DNA of 64,000 nt, from positions 173,501 through 237,500 of the forward strand of contig CAJNDS010002427.1 in assembly GCA_905221605.1 (NCBI GenBank). The letters are read 5' to 3'. Made by a program: the position numbers and the translations under genes. The notes beneath the pieces are model-generated. The model had not been told where the DNA came from and did not search any database. It worked only from the letters and a program-made list of their open reading frames with translations. The DNA comes from Symbiodinium natans. Lineage: Eukaryota; Sar; Dinophyceae; Suessiales; Symbiodiniaceae. Of this stretch, positions 1 to 10,489 are shown one piece after another. How positions within the stretch are numbered: the stretch's first letter is position 1; every line of letters begins with the position of its first letter.

Positions 1-23
1 ACACGTCGATCACCACGACAACT

Positions 24-232
24 GTGACGACCACAACGACCACAACGACCACCAAGACCACACCGACCACAACGCCCAACCACAACGAACACAACGACCA
101 CAACGACCACAACGACCACAACGACCACAACGACCAAAACGACCACAACGACCACAACGACCACAACGACAACAACGACCACAACGACCACAACGACCAC
201 AACGACCGCACCGTCCAAAAACCCCAGCATCT
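24..232. repeat. 9-bp tandem repeat (CGACCACAA)n
   Basis: About 20 near-perfect copies of CGACCACAA. All frames are open because the unit is a multiple of three, giving His-Asn-Asp or Gly-Arg-Cys runs. These are repeat translations, not a gene. Confidence 0.9.
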
Positions 233-242
233 ACAAAAAACA

Positions 243-2600
243 TGAATCACAAGAAATGCTCTAAGCCTATAAGCTTCCTGCGTCTTCACAGCAAAACGTC
301 AGCTGGTCAAACGTGTGACCCTGTCAATCGAAAACCAAGTGCGAGAAACGTCAACCCTCTCTCCTCCCGTGAGGAACCGCACACATCTTTGCTCAGATCA
401 ACCAACACCGCGCGGCAGGCGTCCTTCAAGGGCCGGCGCAAAAAACCAAGGGAAAGATGCTGGCCGTATGCCCGGCTAGCCCTCAGACCGACTGTAGCAC
501 ACGTAGTCCTGTTCCAAGCCCAGAAGCTCGGAGGCCTCGAAATCGCCGACAGGTGCCATCGGGGTGCCAACAATCGGTCAAATCTGTACCTTCTTGGGTT
601 CAATATTGGCCTTTTGAGTACCAGGGTTCCTGCAATGTCATGTGCTGCTGGGTTCAAGGTGCTGACGCCGGAGTACGTACTGCTTGTTGAGGTTGTGCTC
701 CATGTGCCCAAGATCTTGAGATTCTCTGTCGGTAGAACCCCACGCCTGGTGCAACTGCCCTCCCTGGTGTCTATTTAAAAAGTACTGAAACTGTACTGTT
801 AACTTTTCTCCTCGCGTCCTTTGCTCCTTGCGGGGGCGGGGGGGGGGGGGGGGCTTTGCCCTTGTGGAGGTTTCACGCGTCTTGCATCGAAATCTCGGAC
901 GCATGACCTCACCGAGGGGTTGATGGTAAGCTTCGCCGGGTTTATTCACCCATGAGTGTAGCATGTGGTTGTGTTGGAACAACACTGCCTCTCCTACTCA
1001 GATCTCTTCTTTCGTGTTCATGGAGCTCTCCTCATGGCTCGCTCATGCAGACACCCGAAAATGCTTCCATGACATCTGAGGTGCAACTTTGGTCCCCGTC
1101 ACATGTCCTGTCAAGCGACGTGACACGTCTCGAATCCAGTCATGAGCAATCATTTCCCACCGTTTTGGGCTGAACAGAACTGTCGGACTAAACCAACCAC
1201 GCCAGCTTTCAAGCAAACAGAGCAGCTGTGTGGCAACATCATATTCAGGCTTCCCTCCAGCATGTGAGCTTTGGCCTCTCCGCTGCTGCAAGGAGCTCGG
1301 ACTCTTTGGCGACTAAGGGCATGAGGCTGCCTTTGGCTTTTAGAAAGGGAGCCATGTCTGCAAAAACGGACGCCTACAAACGAATGTGAAGTCGTGCCAG
1401 GCAGCACAGGATCGGCAGCGCAAAAGATTGCAAGCAGCCGGTGATGGCAAAAGTCAAGCCATAACCGAAGTGGTCTATGAGGACGCCGCCTCGAACCGTG
1501 AGACCAAGGAGTGGTCAGCATTCAGGGTTTCAGGGCCTCTCGGCTTGGGCGATTTGATTGCTTTAGTGAAAAGACTTATTCTGGATCATTCTGGCAAGGC
1601 TTTGGCTTGAATTCCAGAATACTCATGCAGAGAAGAGGGGCTCTGCATTTGGAGCAACTCGAACTGGCATCTTTCCAAAGGATACATGGACCGGATTTCA
1701 CAAACCAAGGCGTCGAAAGCCTCCCTCAGTGCTTTCACTGATGGTTCTGCTGTTGCAGCCTGCCATTTCGACAACTCCCCCAGCCTATTGCGGCGCTGCC
1801 AGACCAACCTTGTATGATGGGTGCCAGATCTGCTCTGACATCAGGCCAATGGCTACCAAATCATCTCAAGACGGTTATGACAGGCGGTGACTGAAAAAGA
1901 CCTCGAAGAATTTGGCAGATGGCCGCAAATCCCGAGATGGGCCGGGCATTCACTGAAGTGGGACGAGTAGCCCGTCGCTGCGATGGAGCTTAGGGCCTTC
2001 CACCGGCCACGCTGCGCCTTCGGGGTGTAGTCAGCCTCGCAAGACATTGCAGCGTCCCGCCAGAAGTCCTAGACAACCTCATTACTGTGTTTTTGCATGT
2101 GGAGGAACTGGCACTGCTGTTGCACTGCTTGCTGCCTCGCATCTGCACAGGAAAGACCCTGTGCTGCGGCCAAGTCTCAATGATGGATCCAAGTAAAGGG
2201 CTCGCGGACCACTGTGAACAGCAACGAAGGAGAAAAAGCGGCAGCATCACCTGGGCCAACAGTTCGGGTCGTCGGGCTTCATCGTGCACACGGACGGGCT
2301 TTGCACTCCGAAACTCCGGTTTCTGAGTACAAGTTGCTCCAGGCACAGTGTAGTACGGCTTCAATGCGCCCAGCAAAATTGTGCAAGTTATGCCCACAAA
2401 ATAACCTCAGCTCAGGGGCGGGGCCTCCAATACAAGTAAAATGTTGGGTGCCATAAAACAATCGAAGATGACAGCCAAATGGTTAAATCGATAATCCCAA
2501 CTTTGTCCCTCAACTCACAACTTGAGCTCTGATTGAGCTTGCCAGTGGTGCAAGCAGCAATACAATGCGTGACAACCCGCCCCGGCGAAGATAACGTTCT
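243..2600. other. no supported gene; poly-G tract at 832-853
   Basis: Open frames up to 178 codons occur on both strands but overlap each other. None shows a family I recognise. A minus frame at about 1610-1790 is rich in charged residues and could be an isolated exon, but nothing confirms it. The G run at 832-853 is the only simple repeat. Confidence 0.5.
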
Positions 2601-2889
2601 ACAGCAGTTATGCCTTTTCAATGTCATGTGTTCTTTTTGGTGCCGGCTTTTGCCTGGCAGGCACCATGCGAGCCTTGCCAGTCAAACAGGTGTGTTGTGA
2701 TGGGCTGCCGGGTGTCCACTCGCTGCACGGCTACAAAAACTGCACTAGATAACGCTCAAACAAACCGTTTAAGTCGTGCAACTCGAGCTCTTGCATGCTC
2801 GGAACTGGAATCTCATCCCTGCACGAGACCCAAACCCCCTCCCCCCTCCCCGCCTGTGGTTCATGGTCTGTGGTTCATGGTGGGTTTAG

Positions 2890-3025
2890 GGTTTGGGGAA
2901 TCCTCTGGGGTTGGGCACTCCAGGGATTCACTGGGGATACTCTGTGTTTGGGCACTTTTTCGGAAACATCTTGAGACTGGGCACTCCAGGAATTCTAGGA
3001 TTGGGCACTCCAAGGATACTCTCCC
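2890..3025. repeat. short degenerate repeat, TTGGGCACTCCA
   Basis: Four copies of a TTGGGCACTCCAGGA-like unit (near 2911, 2948, 2978 and 3001), irregularly spaced, 25-40 bp apart. Confidence 0.6.
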
Positions 3026-3050
3026 CTCTCTGGGCCCCCTACTGTGGGTG

Positions 3051-3179
3051 GACGAAATCTTGCACCGCTTGTGGACCATGCATCTGGCCAAAACCCCGCG
3101 CCACCTTTTTGACATTGGCTTTGGGTTTTGCGCTGTAAGTGCCAGAGGTGTTACTTGAAAGGTGGTGCAAGATTTCGTC
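3051..3179. repeat. inverted repeat, 16-nt perfect arms
   Basis: GACGAAATCTTGCACC at 3051-3066 is the exact reverse complement of GGTGCAAGATTTCGTC at 3164-3179. The 97-nt interior also has weaker internal symmetry (CCAAAACCC against GGGTTTTG). It could be a decayed MITE or a large hairpin. Confidence 0.6.
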
Positions 3180-3516
3180 CTCGCCATGGGCACAGGGCCT
3201 CTTATGCATCCCCGATAAACCCCATGAACGCTCGAAAGCCTGGACACTCTGGGACCCACTAACTCTTTCTCACATCTTTCCTCACAAAAATCGCGCAACT
3301 TTACCAGGCAATCCTTGAGGCACCACTGCTTTGATGGCTTACTCAGCACGCGAAGTTTGCGAACTCCTTCCTTCGAGGGTCTGCCCGGTTGACTTGTAGC
3401 TTGCTCTGTCGTTTTGTCCTCCAAACCTAGTACCCGCATTTGTTGGGAAACACAAGACGCCCATCCTGGAATTCTGAAACGCTTTTGAAGAACTGAGTCA
3501 GGCAAAACCAAGCAGC

Positions 3517-3890
3517 AGGGGATGATGACTTGGATGCGACCGGCGCATTTGGAGGCACGGGTTGAGACCAGTGTCGCTGCGACCGTCAGGGCTGACAAGG
3601 AAGCGAAAACCGCTTGCAGAACAGCTGGATTGATGTGTCCCTCCTGCTTGAAGAAGACGGGAAAAAACTTCACTGTCATCCCGGCCCCCAAGGAAAGAAT
3701 CATTTCGTTCACGAACAAGACGAGGCGAACGCGACGTACTGAGATTAAACCGAAGCAGGATGTCTTCTGACTGCGGATGACCAGCTCACGAGCACCCTCC
3801 GAGTCGCCCATGAGCCGGTCTTGCAGATGCACCGCCTCGCTGCACTCGCCCAACGCGCGTCGGTCATCCATGAAGAAGCACGGTAAAATC
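3517..3890 (-). CDS. MFS transporter, C-terminal-side exon
   Basis: The reading begins near CFFMDDRRALGE, a charged cytoplasmic loop, and runs into a membrane segment with EMILSLGAGMTVKFFPVFF, then INPAVLQAVFASLSALTVAA and a basic TR..K..GRIQ stretch, like the loop after a transmembrane helix in the major facilitator superfamily. It lies downstream of and collinear with the exons at 7640-8550, so I read it as the next exon of the same gene after an intron of about 3.75 kb. Substrate is unknown. The downstream border near GRIQV is uncertain and later exons are not identified. The open frame continues to 2861, but the residues past about 3517 no longer look membrane-like. Confidence 0.7.
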
Positions 3891-4145
3891 GCCATCATGC
3901 CTCTGGTCATCTCAGGTCGCATGCAAGCTGCCAGCCAAAAATTGTGAGTGGAATGAACTATTATACGAGCTGAACGGAAAAGCAAGCAAAGGAGGGAGAT
4001 TAACAACCGCCGTCTCCAACATTCAACGGCTCCTCGCTGATACTACAAGCTTTTGTATGGGTTAATCTAACAAGCACAACATCAACCATGGAGTCAGAGT
4101 AGTGCGCACAATTGCAACACGAACTTCGGTGCACATATATATGCG

Positions 4146-4445
<300 letters not shown>

Positions 4446-4479
4446 TATTTCTGTACATGCTTAGCCTCACAGTTCGGTC

Positions 4480-5830
4480 ATGGTGGGAGATGTGTAATTA
4501 GTTTGATTAATGTAGTTGATTCATGCATCTCGTGTTTTCGATAACTGAATGAATTTCATGAGTTTAATTTCACAGGTTCGATGAATTTAGTTGATTTAAT
4601 GAACTAGTTTTACTTATGCAAGTAATTTACACTACTGTGAATTTGGTTCCAAAGTAATATCAATTTATATAATTTCGCGCTCTAGCAATGACGCACACAG
4701 CAATTGCTCGAGCGATTGCTCCAACACAAGTAACCTGAACAATTTGCTCGAGATTGTGGATTGCGAGTAAATTTAGTAGCACGCCTATTCATTTTTATAG
4801 GGTTTCCATTTTATCTAGTTGAATTCATAGGATTCGTATGAATTTAAACGCCTACTAATTTTTATAGGATTCCCTGCGAAATGAATGATTAATACGAATC
4901 CAATCGAAGGAATAAGAATCCAATTAAAATCATTAGGAATCCGACGAAAAGAAAAAAGACCATTAAAAATAAATTGGATCCTCGTAAAACGAATAGGAAT
5001 AATCAGACCTATAAAACCTCATAAGAATGCTGTTAAAATCAATAAGAACCCTGTTAAATTTCCAGGAGTTCTGTTTAAATCTATGAAAATTGGTAGGAAC
5101 CCGATATAAACTCATAGGTATTAAAACCAAGAGGAAGCCGATTAATCTCAACAGGAACCCTATGAAAATTAATCGAGACTCTGCGCACATTCACAGGAAT
5201 CCGATTAGAATGATGAGGAGTCCTTCTCTTTTTCTTGGGAACCAATAGGGCTCCTCTAAAAGTAATGTGGGCCCTGTTAAGAAAATGGACAGGAATCATC
5301 TCAGATTAATATGAAACCGAAAACTTATTTTAAAAAATAGGAAGAAGAATGCCATTAAAATTCCTGAGCATTAAATTTCTTGGAATCTTCTGAAAATGAA
5401 TAAGAATCAATATGAATCCTATTAATTCATGTGTATTTTTAAAATAGGAACCCTATCAAAATTAATAGGAATCCCCTTAATGAATGAGAGCCCTATTGTT
5501 TTATTAACATGAACAAGAATCCTATTAAAAATTAATAGCCTAAATCCATAGAAATCAGACTATCATTCTTACACTAAACAAGACTCCCATTGATAAAAAC
5601 ACGAACACCATTAAGTTTAGTAGGAATCCCGTTACAAGTAAAACTACAAAGAATCCGATTATAATTACTTGGAATCTTATGAAATGAATAGGAATCACCA
5701 ATAAGATCAATCGGCGCCCTTTTATATTCAATAGGAACCCGATTCCAATTCATAGGGTCCCTTTTTGAATGAATTTGAACCCCATTAAACTATGGCGAAT
5801 CCGATTGAAAAAACTCGACTGCTATTAAAA
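4480..5830. repeat. AT-rich degenerate minisatellite, AATAGGAATCC
   Basis: Dozens of diverged copies of an approximately 25-35-bp unit built on ATTAAAAT..AATAGGAATCC. Base composition is far more AT-rich than the flanks. No credible gene. Confidence 0.8.
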
Positions 5831-6029
5831 CTATTTGGAATGGTCTGAGTTTAGGGTTTAAGGTGTAGGATTCGACAGATAGGCCTCTGACCCGAGACCC
5901 TCAACCTGAAACCGACAATGGTTTGGGAGGTGTCTTCCCGGCGACTTCAACAGCTCGGAATTCTAATTCTCTGTGTTATCTCTCTATGTGAATTGAAATT
6001 CAAAGTGTTCTTGTTCCTCTCGTCCTATT

Positions 6030-6240
6030 TGAATAGGAAAACCATATTTTTATCTGGATTTTAATTGGAAAGTCTCTATTTTCTCGATATTTGAACATGA
6101 AAACCTCTCTCTTTTCTCTATACTCTCAAAGGAAAACATCTATTTTGTCCATATTTTGATATGAAAACCTCTGTTTTCTTGATATCTTAATCGGAAAACC
6201 TCTGTTTTCTCCATATTTTAATTATCAAGTATTTCATGAG
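6030..6240. repeat. AT-rich minisatellite, about 42-bp unit
   Basis: About five degenerate copies of GAAAACCTCTGTTTTCTCGA followed by TATTTTAAT-like sequence. This is a second repeat family joined to the AATAGGAATCC island. Confidence 0.75.
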
Positions 6241-6496
6241 GAAGACATGAGAGAGGAATACATGAGAAACAAATTCTCCATATTTCATAAGAGTACGTGC
6301 ATTATCTCTATCTGTGACTCGGAAACAACAAGTACTTTTTTTCATGTTTGCCATACTCTCATAACACAGGCTCTATTTTCTCGATTCTTTGCTAAGAAGA
6401 CGTTTCTATCTCTCTATATTTTTAATCGGAAAGTTCAACTTCCACTAAATTCTCTGAAATTCGTAGGAAAGCAATCACATATTCCTCTTTTGGTCA

Positions 6497-6702
6497 GGGG
6501 GGGTTTGGGGGTGCGCAGCCCCCCGATTTGCAAACACAATGCTCGCATCATGGGTTTGAAAGAGGACTCGAATGCTTTGAAGCAAGCTTGCCTGGCCAAA
6601 ATAACAGGGGTTGGGGGGGGGGGGGCGCAGCCCCCCCTCGCATCAGGGGCTTGGAAAGGATTCGTATGCTTTGAAGCAAGCTTGCCCGGCCAAAGAAAGT
6701 GG
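6497..6702. repeat. two-copy tandem repeat with G/C snap-back
   Basis: Two diverged units of about 100 bp, each with a G run, GCGCAGCCCCCC, a GCTCGCATCA..GGCTTGGAAA-like stretch and GCTTTGAAGCAAGCTTGCC. The G run and C run of each unit can pair. A related GGGGCGCAGACCCCCCC motif recurs at about 62887-62930, so the unit is dispersed. Confidence 0.7.
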
Positions 6703-6739
6703 GGCGCAATAAGAAATAATAATAAAGCGAAGGCCTGGC

Positions 6740-7130
6740 TAGGAGATTCCTGAAAATTCAAAACTTTAAAAACTATTAAAACTATCAATGCGATTAAAAC
6801 TATAAAAACTATTAAAACTATTGAACGGAATTCTTAATAGTTTTAATGGGTTGGGAGGCTTTTTCAAAGTTCAAACTCTTGAAACTACTAAATCTATTAA
6901 CAAGGCTTCGTCTTACTAGTTTTAATGGTTTGAGAAGTTTAAAAGTTTTAAAAATTCAGGAATCTGCCTGCCAGGCCTTTTCCTTTCTAATAGTTTTTAA
7001 TTTTAATAGTTTGGGAGCCGTGTTAAAAGTTCAAACTATTAAAACTATTAGACCTATTCAAAAGAGTTTGTTTTAATAGTTTTGATAGTTGGGTGGGCAT
7101 TTTTAAAGTTTAAACTATGAAACTTTTAAT
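6740..7130. repeat. TTAAAACTA-type simple repeat region
   Basis: Repeated TTAAAACTATTAAAACTAT and its complement TAATAGTTTTAAT in both orientations, so the region has dispersed inverted symmetry. Confidence 0.7.
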
Positions 7131-7639
7131 ACAGAAAGGAGCCATGTCACATTATACATAGAGGTTCCTCTTACATATATATTTTTCTATATATAATATA
7201 TAAATATAGTACAGGACCAAAGTCTCAGGAGCTGCCGTAGTTGATAGCGCGAGAGGTTTCCGCATAAGTTGTAAAAGGAAACCGACATGACAGGAACTTG
7301 AAGCCATCAGACCCAAACAGAGGTCCAAAAACAAGCCAGAAGCTTACCTTCCAAAACCACAAGCAATGTTTCCCAAGTCCCGAAACATCCATGGGTTTGG
7401 ATTTTCTGGGACGAATGTTTGTTTTGTTGTTGATTTTAGCATGCTCGAAGTACTTTTGTTGGACGTATGGAACTTCCAAGAAACAAATTCAGCCAAACAA
7501 CACTAGCAACCAAATGGACAGACCATCCTAACACCCTCCAAGTGGGCTCATGAAGAACAGCTACTGGAGTAATTACTGGGCTCGTCTTGAAGTGGGCCGA
7601 TCAAGGGTGATCTGGAAGGTTTCTTTTTGGAGTGGACCC

Positions 7640-7821
7640 CGGTTTTCCATCTCGAGTGGAATCGCGAGTGCTGTCCAGACACAGATGATGACGCCAATGA
7701 AGATGACAATCTTCATCGAGCTTAGGGACCAGGTGTTGCCAGCGAATAGGAAAACCACTAACCCGACAAGCGGGCCGACAGACGAGGCAGTGCCGTACAC
7801 CACGGCATTCGTGGTCTCCAC
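7640..7821 (-). CDS. MFS transporter exon (two membrane helices)
   Basis: The acceptor CGCAG precedes position 7821. The exon reads VETTNAVVYGTASSVGPLVG, then a hydrophobic run, a short loop, and MKIVIFIGVIICVWTALAI. It joins in phase 0 to the upstream exon ending RSD, giving RSDVETTNAVVYG. The joining intron (7822-7903) is 82 nt with GT-AG ends. The downstream donor is not resolved. Confidence 0.8.
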
Positions 7822-7903
7822 CTGCGCGACTCCAGGCGAGGTGGTCAAGGAGTGCTATCGGCTTATGAGCCATGTAAGTGTACATCTTTTCAATCCTGGT
7901 TAC

Positions 7904-7980
7904 GTCTGAGCGCCGGCCGGCAGGACATGAGTCGTCCATCAAGGCGACCAAGGGGCCATTCATTATGCCATCGCATATGC
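7904..7980 (-). CDS. MFS transporter exon (cytoplasmic loop)
   Basis: A 77-nt exon reading GICDGIMNGPLVALMDDSCP then AGRRSD. The MDDSCPxGRRSD stretch is a conserved-looking cytoplasmic loop. The exon is flanked by TTGCAG upstream and GTAACC downstream. It joins to the previous exon across a GC-AG intron (7981-8119). Confidence 0.8.
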
Positions 7981-8119
7981 CTGCAAGTTGCTCGACTGCA
8001 GGCAAGAGACGGAACACTGAAACATCCGTGATGCAACTCCTGTCTTGTTGCGGTGTGTGTCCTAACCTATCTTTCGCGCACGTGCGCGTGGCACATCATG
8101 TTCCTCAGCTTGGCCACGC

Positions 8120-8236
8120 CTTGCAATCCCAGGGCCGCACAAAGGATCGAAAATGCTGTTGCGTTGTCGGCAGTCGCCAAACTAACCGCCACCATGAAGC
8201 AAACGCCAGCCAGCAGGGAAAGTGTGGCACCGATCC
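8120..8236 (-). CDS. MFS transporter exon (membrane helices)
   Basis: Reads IGATLSLLAGVCFMVAVSLA, then TADNATAFSILCAALGLQ. Two hydrophobic segments are split by a short polar loop. The donor is CAAG/GCGTGG, a GC donor of the type common in dinoflagellates. Splicing restores an uninterrupted LGLQGICDGIMNG. The exact 5' border is uncertain by a few bases. Confidence 0.75.
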
Positions 8237-8311
8237 TCTTTCATCGAGAAACTGTCAAGCAAGCTTGAGACTTGCTGTGGATCTGACTCTAACGTCCTGA
8301 TGCATAATCGT

Positions 8312-8369
8312 CTCGACCACTTGTCAGCAATGTACCCAACCGGCAAGGCAAAGATCAGATTGCTCAGGC
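8312..8369 (-). CDS. MFS transporter exon carrying motif A
   Basis: Reads LSNLIFALPVGYIADKWSR. GYIADKWSR matches the G-x3-D-x2-(G/S)-R core of MFS motif A in the helix 2-3 loop. The acceptor GACGAG precedes 8369, and the join to the upstream exon is in frame across a GC-AG intron (8370-8438). The 3' border is not resolved; a non-standard donor seems needed. Confidence 0.75.
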
Positions 8370-8438
8370 CTCGTCGGGACGCTAAACGACTGTCAGCAGT
8401 CGGGAGTCGGGAGTGACACTAGCGGTCACTAGTGGTGC

Positions 8439-8550
8439 CTTGCAAGCCCTCTGCGAAGCCAACGTCAAAGTTGCTCCCACCGACCAAAAGGATGAAGGAA
8501 GGCAGCACGGTCAGCTGGAACAGCCCGGCGCCAGTGGAGTACAAACCTCG
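8439..8550 (-). CDS. MFS transporter, most 5' exon recognised
   Basis: Reads LYSTGAGLFQLTVLPSFILL, then VGGSNFDVGFAEGLQ. This is a first transmembrane helix followed by a polar loop that runs straight into the motif-A exon. The donor is CAAG/GCACCA (GC type). No start codon or upstream exon could be recognised between 8550 and 9470. Confidence 0.65.
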
Positions 8551-9007
8551 GCCAAGTCAGCTCGGCCCCCGGCTGTGCTCCGAATTTGTAGCTGTGGGTC
8601 TTGTGCGTGATGTCATGGGGTGCACGTGCGCACTTCAAACCACTTCTTCTCCACAGAACTCATTCCAAAACGCCCGCACAGAGATGTCAGGCGAGACGAA
8701 GATGCTGGAACAAAGTTCACTTTGGCCATGGATGCTGCAATCTACCCGGTAGTATTTCTGAGGTTGCCGCCTGTTGCCCAAAGGCCGCACAGGACATTGT
8801 AAGTCCATGGGCTGGCGGTCTCGGGTGTGGCAGCCATGGCCCCTTGCCAATGGCAATCGCAAAAGAATGTTTCTTGCGTGAAGTGGCTCTGCGAGGCCTG
8901 TCCATGTTTGTCGACTTCTCATGTTGTGATGGAACTGTGCTGGGCCTTGCGGCTGCAGGAGGAGGACCGTGGACGAACTCCCAACAAATCAACTGCTTGA
9001 AAACATG

Positions 9008-9044
9008 AATGACAGTGGATGACAGTGGATGACAGTGGTGACAC
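9008..9044. repeat. 11-bp tandem repeat GATGACAGTGG
   Basis: Three and a bit consecutive copies of GATGACAGTGG. Confidence 0.7.
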
Positions 9045-9477
9045 GAGGATTGCACAAGAATGGGCCAGTTGTTTGCTTGCAACAAGCTCAATCATTGCAA
9101 AATGCAGAAAGCCATAATGACTGAGGCTGGAATGGTTTTCGTTTGCAGTCGTCAGCATGAAGAAGCAGTGTTGGGACTCTGTGGCTCACGAGGCAATGCC
9201 GTCCAAACAATCTGCGTGCTGTTTCACAGAAGCGGCTAGCCACAGCCACTGTTACCTATGCTCGCAAGAAACCTTCAACCAACTAGCTATTCGGTTCTTT
9301 CTACACAAGCCGCATGGTCTTCCACATCGTTTTCCCGCATGCTCACGAGACGAGATGCTGCGAGGAGTCCGCAAGCTAAGCCACAAGGGCTCATGACGGA
9401 CACTGTTGGTCCTCTGTAGAGATTTGCATCCCAGAGGAAACCCACTAGAGCAAAAACTAAATTAAGAGTTTTTGAAT

Positions 9478-9670
9478 TATGACCGGAGGTCGGACTCCAG
9501 ACTCACACCGGCGTCTGGCTTCGGGGACGCCACTGAAGGAGCCAGCTCTTGCAGTTTGAGTCGAGACTGCGCCACCTCGGTTTTGCAAACACCAGCGATA
9601 AGCGGGGTCTCTTGCCCGTCCTTTCTGCGCCCTCTGAAAAGCACACTTCCATGCACTTCTGAGATGCCCA
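9478..9670 (-). CDS. possible terminal exon, unknown protein
   Basis: A 63-codon minus frame ending in TAA reads EVHGSVLFRGRRKDGQETPL, with KTEVAQSRLKLQELAPSVAS further on. The charged, non-repetitive composition suggests coding, but there is no family match, no second copy and no confirmed splice site. Confidence 0.3.
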
Positions 9671-9954
9671 ACTCCCAAGTCGTCTTGTACCAACCGGCAA
9701 TTGGACCAAGTAACTGGGGCTTTGCCTGTGGGGCGCGGGGACGCTCGGCCCTTGCCTGCGGCTTGTCAATGCATCTGTGAAGTGTTGCTTTCAGTTTGGC
9801 GGTGCCTTCGATGTCAGACCAAGTTCCAGGCCACCTTCATCCATAGTGCTCCCAACTTGTGCACGTTTCAGGCCCCAAACCCTGCTCAAGGCTTGACATC
9901 ATAAAACATTCGAAGACATTCCCCTAGACTCTGGCCTGCTCATGGATCAGCAGC

Positions 9955-10340
9955 AGATTCGGAAACTGGAAAAAATCGAACCGGGAAACGTAGAGTCAGA
10001 AACATTCGAAAACCGCGGATTCGGGAAACTGAAAACCGGAAACTGCAGATTCGGGAATCGCAAAGTTTTCTGAAAGCACCATTGACATGAACGTCATCTT
10101 CCCCCGCCCGTGCACCGCCAACAGTCCTGCGATTTCCTGAATCGGGTGATATCGCGCTTTCCTGCATCGCATGAAGCCAATTTCTTTGAACCGATTGGTT
10201 TCCTGAATCACGTGGTTTTCTGAATCGCGGTTTCCTGAATCGCGCAGGGCCAGTTTCCTGAATCGGGTAGTTTCCCGCAGTTTGCTGAGTGGAGTGTCCA
10301 GAATCCTGGTTTCCTGAATCGCATCCGGCCCCTGGCTCGC
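9955..10340. repeat. minisatellite TTTCCTGAATCG in two opposed halves
   Basis: The left half (about 9955-10070) carries GATTCGGGAAACTG-type units. The right half (about 10130-10330) carries the reverse complement, CAGTTTCCTGAATCG, in about nine copies. The halves could fold on each other. Confidence 0.75.
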
Positions 10341-10385
10341 GCAGTCCAGTTTCTGAAGCGTCCGTTCCTGCGCGCGCCTGCACCA

Positions 10386-10486
10386 ATTGGGGGTTTTACG
10401 AAAATAAGGGACCCCTAAAATAGACCCCAATAGTCGGGTTCCCTTATCATAAGGACCCCAATAAGGTCCCCTAATAACGGAAACAA
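10386..10486. mobile_element. MITE-like element, TTTACG family, copy 1
   Basis: A roughly 100-bp palindromic element beginning GGGGGTTTTACGAAAATAAG. It aligns along its length to the reverse complement of the copy at 47446-47537. It carries no gene. Confidence 0.7.
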
Positions 10487-10489
10487 CCA

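Noticed and set aside
10-245. Long Gly-Arg-Cys and His-Asn-Asp reading frames
   Set aside because: Produced by a 9-bp repeat in all frames; no start context or flanking coding signal.
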